A stretch of DNA of 64,000 bases from Thalassomonas haliotis (GTDB taxonomy: Bacteria; Pseudomonadota; Gammaproteobacteria; Enterobacterales; Alteromonadaceae), in contig NZ_CP059693.1 of assembly GCF_028657945.1 (NCBI RefSeq), positions 124,001 through 188,000 of the forward strand, written 5' to 3'. Below the pieces are notes generated by a model. That model was not told the DNA's origin. It saw only the letters and a program-made list of their open reading frames with translations, and did not search any database. Position 1 is the first letter of the stretch. Each line of letters begins with the position of its first letter. The position numbers and the translations under genes were made by a program. Below are positions 1 through 8,281 of the stretch, piece after piece.

Positions 1-2
1 CC

Positions 3-278
3 ATGAAACCTAACCTGGAATTGATGTCGAAAGGCCGTATCCAAATGATCGCCTACGACCAGCAGGCGGCCAATAACATGATTATTCAATGGGGCGGGGA
101 TTTAAACGATTACGAAACCGTGTTTGTTTTCCCCACCGCTTTTACCTGCTTTGCCTTTAGCCAACAGGTAGATCCGAAATTGGTGGCGCAATTTCAACAG
201 GTGCTGACCAGGATTGTCGGCACAGAGGAATACCGGCAATTAATGAAACAGTTCTATTCCAAGGCGGAGGCTAACTAA
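3..278 (+). CDS. Periplasmic solute-binding protein (SBP_bac_3-like), C-terminal fragment
   Basis: This is the last ~91 residues of a gene that begins before the window. The pattern is that of the C-terminal lobe of family 3 extracellular solute-binding proteins: a run ending in an aromatic-rich strand (VFVFPTAFTCFAFSQQ), then a helix of the VDPKLVAQFQQVL type and a final EYRQLMKQFY helix. Such proteins bind amino acids or similar small solutes in the periplasm, alone or with an ABC transporter. The methionine at position 3 is probably internal. The substrate cannot be judged from this piece. Confidence 0.6.
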   Translation: MKPNLELMSKGRIQMIAYDQQAANNMIIQWGGDLNDYETVFVFPTAFTCFAFSQQVDPKLVAQFQQVLTRIVGTEEYRQLMKQFYSKAEAN

Positions 279-369
279 GTACTGTGTTATCCCTGCCTGT
301 TTCGTCAAAGTAAGCACATAAACCGGCCCGGAAAATTTAGCCGTGCAGGCGGAATTTTTCCATTTTTAG

Positions 370-386
370 TGTATTATTAATATACA
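370..386. promoter_or_regulatory. AT-rich imperfect palindrome upstream of the HTH gene
   Basis: TGTATTATTAATATACA is a near-palindrome 53 bases before the start of the HTH protein at 439. It could be an autoregulatory operator, as is usual for antitoxin-like HTH proteins. This is inference from position and symmetry only. Confidence 0.3.
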
Positions 387-438
387 AGGTTTACTTTTTT
401 TACTAGTATGTAGTTGTAAAATACGTAAAGGTGGTGGT

Positions 439-1044
439 ATGAGTAATTTGGCGCTAAAAGCAGACAATGCTTTTTTATATAAACGGGTAGAAAACATCCT
501 GCATCATTTAGAAACCGATAATGTTTTAGATATCAATGTCAACGAAGCATCATCCCTGACCGATCAGCAACTGCTGGAACAGCTGTTATCCATTCATACC
601 CGCAGCACCTATAAAAACGACAAACTGATCAAGCGCCTGGAAATGCAGCGCAAAGGGCAAAAAAAGTTTATCAGTTTTTTAGGGACTTATGGCGGCACCG
701 TTACCCAAACCAAATATGCTGAACTCGCCGGGGTAAGCAGGCAAAACATCAGCGCCAAGATCAAAAAAGGCAGTTTAATCGCCATTAACGAAGGCGCCAC
801 CCCACGAATACCGGTATTCCAATTAGACGATAAAACCGGCGCCGAGATCTACGGCTTAGACATAGTGAATTTAGCGCTACAGGCACAAGAAATCGGGCCG
901 TCGATGATGTGTACTTTCTGGTTAAACGGGCACGGCGGCCTGGACAACTTATCTCCCCGCAATTATCTGCAAAAAAATCCCAATAAAGAAGCACTTCAAC
1001 AGGTTATCAAGTATGCCGAGCGGGTAGGGCAAGCGGGTTATTAA
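439..1044 (+). CDS. HTH protein with antitoxin-like C-terminus, partner candidate of the RES gene
   Basis: A 201-residue protein preceded by a good Shine-Dalgarno (AAAGGTGGTG). The middle (about residues 75-120) holds a helix-turn-helix: TQTKYAELAGVSRQNISAKI followed by a short wing. The C-terminal ~60 residues (FWLNGHGGLDNLSPRNYLQKNP, then a helix ending VGQAGY) resemble the toxin-binding segment of Xre/MbcA/ParS antitoxins, where a Trp/Leu-rich loop precedes a P-x-x-L motif. The adjacent convergent gene encodes a RES-domain protein, the usual toxin partner of such antitoxins. Normally the two form an operon with the antitoxin first; here they meet tail to tail. The antitoxin role is inference; the protein could also be a plain regulator. 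Confidence 0.6.
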   Translation: MSNLALKADNAFLYKRVENILHHLETDNVLDINVNEASSLTDQQLLEQLLSIHTRSTYKNDKLIKRLEMQRKGQKKFISFLGTYGGTVTQTKYAELAGVSRQNISAKIKKGSLIAINEGATPRIPVFQLDDKTGAEIYGLDIVNLALQAQEIGPSMMCTFWLNGHGGLDNLSPRNYLQKNPNKEALQQVIKYAERVGQAGY

Positions 1045-1103
1045 GCCAGCCGAAACGCCTGTATTGGCCAGCTATATTTGCCGCTTTCATTATTCAGTAA
1101 AGG

Positions 1104-1778
1104 CTAGCCGGTAAAAGCAAAATTGAGCTGTTCGCACAAAATTTCATAACTATCGGCTCCCTGATATTCAAAATCATCCAGGGGGATTTGCTCTGATATT
1201 TCGATATCCGGGTGGCGCCAGATCGCGGCGCAGTCGCGCAAATCTCCCGACCAGCGGGAAGAATAAAGTATGCCGTGAAAATCTTGGCCAAAATGCAGGT
1301 AAAGGGCATCCGCCAGGGTTTGCGTGATGTGATAAACATCATCCCCTTCAATATCCTGGGCGCTGAGTTTTAGCTGCGGCAGCAAAGCGCGCACATCTAT
1401 CAGGGTTAACGGGCTGACAAAGCTCACCCGGCTCATTTCCCGAGGCATCAGCATCCGGCTATCAAAAAACCTTTCCCCTTTCGGGTTGGGGGTCACATGG
1501 GAAAAGGCTTCGGCAAACGCGCCTTTGGGGCTGTTGGCCAGATAAGTCAGGGCAAAGTCTTGCTGCCTGGCGTTCCAGCGGCCCTTTTGTTGCTCGTTTT
1601 CGGGGCGGAACAGGCTTAATGCGGCACTTTTTTGCTTGCCGTAAAACTGTTGCTGGACCCGGTAGGTAATGGCCATTTCTGCTGTTTTTAACTGGCCGGG
1701 CTGTAGGGACGCCACCAACGCGGTTAGCGCTTTGGCATCGAAATTCCCCCTAGCTTGCTGCTTCCCTGTCTGACTCAT
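1104..1778 (-). CDS. RES-domain protein (putative NAD+-degrading toxin)
   Basis: A 224-residue protein with the RES pattern: an early conserved Arg (ITYRVQQQFY, R40), a Trp-Asn segment (GRWNARQQ), a Glu in GAFAEAF (E90), and a Ser in GILYSSRW (S173/S174) followed by the typical DCAAIW strand. RES toxins of known Xre-RES pairs cleave or phosphorolyse NAD+. The catalytic trio is present, so the protein may be active. It converges on the HTH gene with a 59-base gap. The N-terminal ~35 residues are a helical extension. Activity and toxicity are inferred from family membership. Confidence 0.72.
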   Translation of the reverse strand: MSQTGKQQARGNFDAKALTALVASLQPGQLKTAEMAITYRVQQQFYGKQKSAALSLFRPENEQQKGRWNARQQDFALTYLANSPKGAFAEAFSHVTPNPKGERFFDSRMLMPREMSRVSFVSPLTLIDVRALLPQLKLSAQDIEGDDVYHITQTLADALYLHFGQDFHGILYSSRWSGDLRDCAAIWRHPDIEISEQIPLDDFEYQGADSYEILCEQLNFAFTG

Positions 1779-2006
1779 TGCTGTGCTCTTTAAATTCCTT
1801 AAATTCGCCCTGCTGCTGAAATCTTATAGATTTATCAGCAAGCTCCGGGGGATTTTATCATCAAAGGCCCGTTGATAAGCAAATTGGTTTCGGCTTTTAA
1901 AGAGATTTAGCCTGTTATTGTTGTTTTTTCCACAGAGCAGCCTCATTGATAGCTGTTGTGATGAAATTATCTGTTTTCTCTTAAAAGAGATGGAGCCTGA
2001 TTTTTT

Positions 2007-2873
2007 ATGAATACCCTGAAACTAAGAAAGCCCTTTGCCAGCCCGGCGACAAAAATATATGTTTTTAACTTTCTCAGTGAAAGCGAAAGCGGGGTTGTAC
2101 GGCGGCTGCAAGAGGATATGGTGGTTGCCGCAAACTACTCGTCAGCCAAGGGAAAACTGCCGTCAGAAATTATCGGCATTTTTGATATCAACAATACCGA
2201 GCAATGTTATGACGCTTTTCTCAAGGTGGTTATAGACGCCGAAATGGGCCAGCTGCCTTTGATCCACCTGCAGGGGCACGGCGCCAAAGATAAAGGGCTA
2301 AAATGTACAGATGGCAGCTATCTGCCCTGGCCTGAGCTAATGAGCTTGTTTGAGAAAGTGGTTTATACCACTCAGGGGGAGTTAACTGTGATTGCCGCCG
2401 CCTGCCATTCCTTTGAACTTACGAAACATATTAAGCAAAATGCTAAAACCCCTTATGCCTTTTATTATGGTTATGACCAGGCAATAAGCTTAGGTGAAAT
2501 GGAAAAAGATTTAAGCTCCCTGTATCGAGACTTTATCGTGAATAAGGCGGATATTAGCGGCTCATCTTTAGCCATCAGGGTACATTCAGAATACGATAAC
2601 CTTGAAGCTGTCCGCCAAGCATTGCTGATGCTGACAAACCCGGAGCAAGCAAGAGCCGAAGGGCTTTCAAAAAGCGCATTAAGAAAGAAGTTAGCCCTTG
2701 ATTTACCGGCATCGGAGGCGCGAAAACGCTTCAATCAAATAGTGCAATCTCCAGACCTGGTGGTTGCTGTTGTTAATAATCTCTTTCACCCAAGCATGCG
2801 CAGGCAATTTATTCTTGAAGACATAATGAAATATTGTGACGGTATGGCAAATGGCAAGCTAACCACGGGCTAA
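2007..2873 (+). CDS. Caspase/CHAT-like cysteine peptidase, standalone
   Basis: A 288-residue protein with a caspase-fold signature. The candidate catalytic His lies in LPLIHLQGHGAKDKG (H91), followed by a strand and then TVIAAACHS with the candidate catalytic Cys (C133). The His-Gly then Ala-Cys spacing of about 42 residues fits CHAT and related clan CD peptidases. No signal peptide, TPR or NACHT region is visible; after about residue 190 the chain is helical and Lys/Arg-rich. CHAT proteases often act as effectors in prokaryotic conflict systems, normally with a sensor partner. No obvious partner is next to it: upstream is the RES gene in opposite orientation, downstream is hipBA. Function is inference from the motif pair. 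Confidence 0.55.
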   Translation: MNTLKLRKPFASPATKIYVFNFLSESESGVVRRLQEDMVVAANYSSAKGKLPSEIIGIFDINNTEQCYDAFLKVVIDAEMGQLPLIHLQGHGAKDKGLKCTDGSYLPWPELMSLFEKVVYTTQGELTVIAAACHSFELTKHIKQNAKTPYAFYYGYDQAISLGEMEKDLSSLYRDFIVNKADISGSSLAIRVHSEYDNLEAVRQALLMLTNPEQARAEGLSKSALRKKLALDLPASEARKRFNQIVQSPDLVVAVVNNLFHPSMRRQFILEDIMKYCDGMANGKLTTG

Positions 2874-3046
2874 GCGCAGGGTCCGTTATTACTCCTCTAC
2901 CTGGCGTCAAGTTCTGTATTGGTCGGCGGCATTATTTTAAAGGCTTCACTCTTATATTCGATACCTGAGGTTTTGAAGCTCAAGCTTTGCCGATTTGAAA
3001 GCTAAACACTTGATCGGTATGGACCGGCTCATCTTGCTTTAACAGC

Positions 3047-4378
3047 TTATTTAAAGTCTTCAGTTAGCAACAGCTTACTAATGCTCTTTCTCAAAGGCGC
3101 CGGTACTTCATAGTCTTGCGATAATTTATCCCAAAGCGAGACAGCATCAATGACACTATCAATTATTTCATCTATTTCAGCACGTTTGATTTTCGGAAGG
3201 CAAAGATCTGCAACTGCATATATATCTTTTCTGCTGTGCTCTTTTCTTTTACCATTCATCGCCATCCAGTGCTGCTCAACCCAAGGGTTGCCTGCCGCAT
3301 AGCTAAAGGCAACGTCATACGCAGGCGTAACTCGCCAATGTTTGTCATCAACAAGCATAAAGGCTGTGTTTTTTGAGTGATCATCATTGTTGCGTGCTAC
3401 ATGGTTGAAGACCATGCGTTTAAAAATTTGAATGGCGTCCTCTTTAGGCAGCCCCAACTCTCTGGCCACCTTAAAGACTTGTTCATATGAAAATGCACCC
3501 GGCTGATTATAATTTACATGGGATATTGCTGTTAATGTTTGAATATGGCGCTTTTCGTTGCCGTTAACCCTGTCAAAGCGTTTTGTTACAAAGTGCCTTC
3601 TTTGGCCTTCCGGGAGTAGCTTGCAAGGTTCCATATGAATGCCGGCTTCCAGCGCCATCAGGTGATAAACATACTCCATCACCCCATAGCCCTGGGGATC
3701 ACCAAAAGATTGCTGACTTCTGTCGCGCTCCGTTACCCCGTCAAACTTTAATAAATAATGGCTAAAGCCCTTAGGAGCTTCCGTTTGCCCGGATCTGACC
3801 TGGGTAAAATTCTCGTTAAATGCTAAAACGGCTTTGGGTCTTGCACCACCTGCACTTGTTCCTACAGCCAGGAGGGCTTCAACCATTTCCTTGTCTTCAT
3901 GTACTTCATCAAAAGACACATCCTTCTCAAAACCAGAGCGTTCATCCAAAACCGATTGAGCAACCTTAGTTAAGGTTTCAAGTTCGATGTCATGGGAAGC
4001 ATTAAAGCCTTTGACTCTGCGGGAAGGAAAATACTCCAGCGCCCCCATCCCCCTGGAGCCGGTATATTTTAGCCGTTCTAGAGGAGTAATGCCGTGGGTT
4101 CGATTGACTTGCTTTGCAAGCCACTGATCCAATATCGCATTACCGAAGCTGTCCGGTAATGAATCGGCTACCAGCCCGGGTAAGCCTTTAAACGTGTCTT
4201 TGTCTAACCCTGGAAATTGATAGATACGACTACTTGCCACCGGCATGGTTAATGGCGCTAAAGGGATTTTCTTTTTGATAAATTCAGGGAAATATTCAAA
4301 CTGCCCGGCAGCTGCCCCAGCTTCAAATGAAATAGCGGCAGCTTTTTCACCTTTATATCTAACTTCGATAGTTTCCAT
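3047..4378 (-). CDS. hipA: HipA-family serine/threonine kinase toxin
   Basis: About 443 residues, the usual HipA length. The N-terminal HipA domain is followed by SRGMGALEYFP, a Gly-rich loop (GTSAGGARPKAVLAF), the kinase core with VTKRFDR, and the catalytic loop HVARNNDDHSKN, whose Asp/Asn residues are intact; a metal-binding Asp lies in TPAYDVAFS. Known HipA toxins phosphorylate glutamyl-tRNA synthetase or other targets and cause growth arrest. The ATG at 4378 is preferred over the upstream TTG at 4384 because its first base is the last base of the hipB stop (TGATG), which gives translational coupling. HipB would neutralise and co-repress it. Confidence 0.9.
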   Translation of the reverse strand: METIEVRYKGEKAAAISFEAGAAAGQFEYFPEFIKKKIPLAPLTMPVASSRIYQFPGLDKDTFKGLPGLVADSLPDSFGNAILDQWLAKQVNRTHGITPLERLKYTGSRGMGALEYFPSRRVKGFNASHDIELETLTKVAQSVLDERSGFEKDVSFDEVHEDKEMVEALLAVGTSAGGARPKAVLAFNENFTQVRSGQTEAPKGFSHYLLKFDGVTERDRSQQSFGDPQGYGVMEYVYHLMALEAGIHMEPCKLLPEGQRRHFVTKRFDRVNGNEKRHIQTLTAISHVNYNQPGAFSYEQVFKVARELGLPKEDAIQIFKRMVFNHVARNNDDHSKNTAFMLVDDKHWRVTPAYDVAFSYAAGNPWVEQHWMAMNGKRKEHSRKDIYAVADLCLPKIKRAEIDEIIDSVIDAVSLWDKLSQDYEVPAPLRKSISKLLLTEDFK

Positions 4379-4695
4379 CACCAATCCAGCTCTTGTTTGT
4401 TCTCATTCAAGTTCTTTGATTTTTCACTCGTGTAGGCTCTTTGACGCTTTCTTTTATTTCTCTCAACCAATTGCACCGGTGATATAGCTTCTTCGGGAAA
4501 TGCCGCTTCTAAAGCGTCAATTCTTCCTAAGGCTTTCATTATTGCCAGATAAGTATCTAAGCCACTTAACCCTTTCTCTGCTTTAATGATGGCGGTTCTG
4601 GACAGGCCTGCCAGCTCGGCTAAAGATTCCTGAGAAATGTTTTGGTTAAGCCTGTATTGCTTAACTCTCTCACCTATAGTTTCCGAAGTGATCAT
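4378..4695 (-). CDS. hipB: HipB-type antitoxin / XRE regulator
   Basis: A ~105-residue XRE-family protein with a clear helix-turn-helix (QNISQESLAELAGLSRTAIIKAEKG). It precedes hipA in a coupled operon. Three in-frame ATGs exist, at 4716, 4707 and 4695. The last is favoured because AGG lies about six bases upstream of it and the next residues (ITSETIGERVKQYRLNQN) match the usual start of the family. HipB binds its own promoter and the HipA toxin. The C-terminal ~30 residues are basic and probably disordered. Confidence 0.85.
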   Translation of the reverse strand: MITSETIGERVKQYRLNQNISQESLAELAGLSRTAIIKAEKGLSGLDTYLAIMKALGRIDALEAAFPEEAISPVQLVERNKRKRQRAYTSEKSKNLNENKQELDW

Positions 4696-4716
4696 TTGGT
4701 GCCTCATAGAATACAT

Positions 4717-5132
4717 TAGTTAGATATAATAGCTTTATTGTAGCTTGTAAAATACAAAATGAAAAGTAAGTGTTATTGATGTCTATAGAAGTCAAAAGGG
4801 TGAGAATAGCAAAGTAATGTATTTTTAATAATACAAAGTAATGGTTGAATCAAGCATGTAAGTTGTAGCTTCGCTGTTTTCCACAACCCAAATGAAGTTA
4901 CCTGCTCTTTTTTAATAACAATTGCTAAAGACAATCTTAAGTTTTTAGCCGGTTAAATCGACAAGCCGCTTAATCGGCGTGAGAGTAAAACGACCGCTCC
5001 GCGAGCAAAATATGCCGCTTAAGCCTTAGGGCTTTGTTATCGGTAGCTCCCCTTCAGTAAACTCATCGACCAGGTCCGGTACGCTGACCGGCGATGAAAA
5101 ATAAGTGGTTTTAGATCACTGAGGAGATGTAG
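4717..5132. other. Intergenic region between hipB and the 76-residue ORF
   Basis: AT-rich near hipB, which is where the hipBA promoter and operator should be, then more GC-balanced with several short GCCGCTTAA-type words. No convincing gene or RNA was found. An integron attC site was considered and not supported. Confidence 0.4.
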
Positions 5133-5363
5133 ATGTCAGATAAGCTTAGCCAGTACCAATTCACTATTATGGCGATTGATAACCTGGTGGCCATAAGCGA
5201 GAACCTTATGCAGAAGATAGATGAAAAGAAACAACGTGAGCTTCATCAATCTTATATGGAGCAGTACCGGCAGATAATGAAGGCGGTATATAAACTGTTA
5301 AATGATCTGCCAACATTTGAGCAGGATGTTGTTAGAGCTATGTTAGTCAGTGATATGTTGTAG
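5133..5363 (+). CDS. Small helical protein, unknown function
   Basis: A 76-residue ORF with a strong Shine-Dalgarno (GAGGAG, about seven bases before ATG), which supports real translation. The sequence is predicted almost entirely helical (LSQYQFTIMAIDNLVAISENL, then a Lys/Glu/Gln-rich stretch) without membrane segment, signal or cysteine. It stands alone between hipBA and the LytS-type kinase and shares strand with the latter. I do not recognise a family. Confidence 0.5.
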   Translation: MSDKLSQYQFTIMAIDNLVAISENLMQKIDEKKQRELHQSYMEQYRQIMKAVYKLLNDLPTFEQDVVRAMLVSDML

Positions 5364-5672
5364 GGACTCGTTTTTTACTCCCCGGCAGGTGATAAAAACT
5401 CATTAGCACCAGCCTCTTCGGTTAAGCTGCTTCAAAAGCGTGACTAAGCCTGGTTAACTGAGCAGCTGTTACCGCTTAACCGGCTAATTCGACCGCTGAC
5501 ATTATTTTCGTTCCCGGTACCATGAATTTCTCTGTATATTCGGATTTGATTTTTTACCGGAAATTCACTTGGTGACGGCACACGGCTCCCTTTCTCTCTT
5601 CTACTCAATAACCGTCTGATAAAAGTTTTTGTGCCACCCGAATGATGTTTCCATTAACTGTGTATAGCAATA
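5364..5672. other. Intergenic region before the sensor kinase
   Basis: About 310 bases with no credible ORF. It presumably contains the promoter of the two-component operon. No strong hairpin or repeat was identified. Confidence 0.35.
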
Positions 5673-6746
5673 ATGATGGCTGATAAAGTAAATTCCCACT
5701 GGTGTACCATGCCGGTGTTGCTCGCTATGGGCAAAATATTTATACAGAAATACTGGTTGTCTCGCCATCTGATCTTGTCTGTTTATTTACCGGTTTTTAA
5801 TATCTTGTTTTTTGCATTGATCTTAATGACTAACGGGCAATTTTCAATTGAAGTCTTCTGGCATTTGTCTGCATATATCTGGATTACTTTACTGCTCTGT
5901 TGGCTGGTTAGCACTTGCTATATTGAACTGAAAGTTTTACCCGTTAAAAATGGCTTATATTTTTTCCTGGTATATAGCTGCTGTGTGCTATTTAGCAGCA
6001 TAGCTGCTTATTTTATCATGCTGCTGATCGGCGATGCTCAGGTGACGCAGGGAAAATCCCCGGTAGCTCCCGCTATGCTGGCCCAGGTTGAAGTGCTTTT
6101 GTTTACTGCCTTGTCTTATATTTTTGAGCTGAAGAAACATCAGCTGATGTTGCAGGCAAATTTTAAAATGGCGCGTTTTAAAAGACTGAAATCGCAACTT
6201 AATCCGCATATGCTGTTTAACTCGTTGAACCTGATCACCTCGGAAATAGAAGATAACCCCAAGAAGGCCGTTAAAATAGTGAATGAGCTGGCGGTTTTAT
6301 TGCGTCACTTTCTAAAAAAATCTGATGTGCAGCTGTTGCCTTTAAAGGAAGAAATTTCGTTAATTGAACGATACTTGTTCATCCAGAAAATGCGTTTTGC
6401 AGACAGGCTGAACTATCAAATTGATATTGATGAGTCTTTGAATTCATGGCCTTTTCCGGCATTGACGCTACAACCCCTAATTGAAAACTGCATTGTGCAT
6501 GGCTTTTTAAATAAGCAGGGAACCGGCAATATTCGACTTAGGGTAAGGTCTGTGGCCGGACAATTGTGTGTTGAACTGGAAGATAATGGTGTTGGCTTTG
6601 ACGTTGATAGCAGCAGGCATGGCAAGGGCCTGGATATCGTCAAACAGACCCTGAACTTATTGTTTGGTGACAAGTATGAATTTGCAATAAATTCGCGGGT
6701 GGGGGCGGGCACTTATGTCCGCTTTATGATCCCTGCAAAAGGCTAA
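5673..6746 (+). CDS. LytS/AlgZ-type membrane sensor histidine kinase
   Basis: 357 residues with four hydrophobic N-terminal helices (about 32-52, 63-82, 96-118, 138-153), then the His_kinase domain of the LytS/YpdA family: KSQLNPHMLFNSLNL with the phospho-acceptor His179. A GHKL ATPase domain follows (LQPLIENCIVHGF as N box, LEDNGVGFD as G1, HGKGLDIVKQTL as G2). It signals from the inner membrane to the response regulator that starts five bases after its stop. The stimulus is unknown; the sensor part is only membrane helices. The start is uncertain: the ATG at 5673 has no clear ribosome site, and ATGs at 5709 or 5727 are alternatives. Confidence 0.85.
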   Translation: MMADKVNSHWCTMPVLLAMGKIFIQKYWLSRHLILSVYLPVFNILFFALILMTNGQFSIEVFWHLSAYIWITLLLCWLVSTCYIELKVLPVKNGLYFFLVYSCCVLFSSIAAYFIMLLIGDAQVTQGKSPVAPAMLAQVEVLLFTALSYIFELKKHQLMLQANFKMARFKRLKSQLNPHMLFNSLNLITSEIEDNPKKAVKIVNELAVLLRHFLKKSDVQLLPLKEEISLIERYLFIQKMRFADRLNYQIDIDESLNSWPFPALTLQPLIENCIVHGFLNKQGTGNIRLRVRSVAGQLCVELEDNGVGFDVDSSRHGKGLDIVKQTLNLLFGDKYEFAINSRVGAGTYVRFMIPAKG

Positions 6747-6751
6747 AAGAG

Positions 6752-7588
6752 ATGTCAGTCAAAAACGCCTATGAGCGTATACTTGTGGTGGATGATGAAG
6801 CCGCCGCCCGCAAAAACATTATCAGGGCGCTTTCCGGTTTACTTGTTTGCCCGCACATCAAAGAAGCGGTTGATGGTGAGCAGGCTTTACGCCTGATAGC
6901 GGAATGGCGGCCGGAACTTGTTTTTTTGGATATTCAGCTGCCGGTAAAAAATGGCCTATCCGTCGCCCGACTGACACAAGATATTCCATATCAGCTTATT
7001 TTTGTTACTGCCTATGATGAATATGCTGTTCAGGCTTTTACCACCCATGCCGTTGGCTTTATCTGTAAACCCATTTGCCGGGAACAAGTGGCGACCAGCC
7101 TTAAGCAGCTGGTTGATTTGCCTTACCGTTTGTCAAATCAGCAATTAAAACAACTCTCACAATCAATAAATCCCCAAGCCGAGCAGGCAAGCCTGGTGCT
7201 CAGCTGCGGTGAAGAAACAAAAATTATCTGTCCGGAGCAAATCTTGTTTATCGAATCTACCTGCGGTTATTGCAAGGTGGTACTAAACCCGCAAGGCATC
7301 CAGTTGCACGGCACAGATTCAATTTACTCCGATATGGCGTTAACCCAGATCCACAACAAGCTTTTGGCTGCCGGTTTTTTAAGAGTGCATCGTAATTTTG
7401 TCGTGAATACCCAGGCGGTGCTCGGCTACTTCAGTAAACTGGGACGGAATTATATACGGATAAAACCTGCCGGCGAGACGCTTATTCCGGTTTCCAGGCG
7501 CAATGTAAAATCGGTTAAGCAACACTGGGTTAAGCCTAAAAGCGTAACAGATGTTTGCCGCCTGATATCTAAGATAAAAGAGGGTTAG
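6752..7588 (+). CDS. LytTR-family response regulator
   Basis: 278 residues. The receiver domain (1-125) has the acidic pair D14/D15 in LVVDDE, phospho-acceptor D60 in LVFLDIQLP, the T/S in FVTAYDEYA and Lys in FICKPI. A LytTR DNA-binding domain (about 165-265) follows, with LFIESTCGYCKV, FLRVHRNFVVN and IPVSRRNVK as typical strands. It pairs with the upstream LytS-type kinase in an operon. LytTR regulators bind direct repeats upstream of a small number of targets. The Cys-rich strand in the LytTR domain is slightly unusual. Confidence 0.88.
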   Translation: MSVKNAYERILVVDDEAAARKNIIRALSGLLVCPHIKEAVDGEQALRLIAEWRPELVFLDIQLPVKNGLSVARLTQDIPYQLIFVTAYDEYAVQAFTTHAVGFICKPICREQVATSLKQLVDLPYRLSNQQLKQLSQSINPQAEQASLVLSCGEETKIICPEQILFIESTCGYCKVVLNPQGIQLHGTDSIYSDMALTQIHNKLLAAGFLRVHRNFVVNTQAVLGYFSKLGRNYIRIKPAGETLIPVSRRNVKSVKQHWVKPKSVTDVCRLISKIKEG

Positions 7589-7655
7589 TGACAGTTTTAT
7601 TCGGGTACTTATCTCAGGACGAGACAATAGAGTATAAAAAGGTCATGAAGGTTAA

Positions 7656-7871
7656 GTGTTGTCCTGGCAAGTTTTTTTGCTGGCAATTTATGCCAGTTTG
7701 GCTTTGTTCTTTCTAAATTACCGACTTTTTGATTTGTTGCTTTGTCGAACTGCTGATTTAAGCAATCTGTGTATGGCTTTTATGTTTACCAGTGAGCAAT
7801 ATCCCAATAACCCCTATGGTGCCTGTAGTATTTGTCGTTGGGATGATGACTTTGAAATGATTTATGAGTAG
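7656..7871 (+). CDS. Possible small membrane protein, unknown
   Basis: A 71-residue ORF with GTG/TTG starts, 67 bases after the response regulator. It has one hydrophobic N-terminal helix (VFLLAIYASLALFFLNYRLFDLLLC) and an acidic, Cys-containing C-terminus (GACSICRWDDDFEMIYE). There is no clear ribosome site, and an overlapping 23-codon ORF begins with an ATG at 7645. It could be a target of the two-component system or chance. Low confidence. Confidence 0.3.
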   Translation: MLSWQVFLLAIYASLALFFLNYRLFDLLLCRTADLSNLCMAFMFTSEQYPNNPYGACSICRWDDDFEMIYE

Positions 7872-8281
7872 TTAAATTGATTTTCATGGCAATATTAATG
7901 AGTTCGTTCAGCAAGTGGCTGTGCATCTTGCAGAAGCCAGTTTTTAGCTACAGAAAGTACTTATACAGTCCTAATTAAGCAATTAAATTAATAATAATCA
8001 TAATATTAAGCTAAAAATAAAAAGCCAGCGGCCACAAAAGTGACGGCTGACTTTTCTGCCCACCCTATCCCGTATTCACATGTTATGTTTCAGCTAATCA
8101 GCAGTGCCTTTGGCCTAGCTTAATTCTAAGCAATAACGATGTGCTCCTAAAATTGTTTGAATAGCACTGTGGTAGCGAAGCGGCTAGTCACAGGGCTTAT
8201 CAAAATTGATACTTCAAACGATTGTGGTAACCCACATGTTTTGGCGTTAAGGTGCCAACTTCCTATTGGGGTATCCTAAAT
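7872..8281. other. Intergenic region with several hairpins
   Basis: No ORF stands out. A strong terminator-like hairpin lies at 8020-8055. Closer to the minus-strand gene are shorter inverted repeats: CTGTG with CACAG near 8166-8195, GTGG with CCAC near 8226-8237, and TTGGC with GCCAA near 8240-8258. This could be a structured RNA or gene-end hairpins. No family was recognised. Confidence 0.3.
8020..8055 (+). terminator. Terminator-like hairpin, possibly bidirectional
   Basis: AAAAGCCAGCGGCCAC, loop AAAA, then GTGACGGCTGACTTTT: 13 of 16 positions pair and both ends carry A/T tracts, so it could work on either strand. It lies between the small membrane ORF (plus) and the HTH gene (minus). Confidence 0.55.

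Noticed and set aside
4940-5060. Possible integron attC-like sequence (GCCGCTTAA words, TTTGTTATCGG)
   Set aside because: The core GTTRRRY and a paired RYYYAAC are not present.
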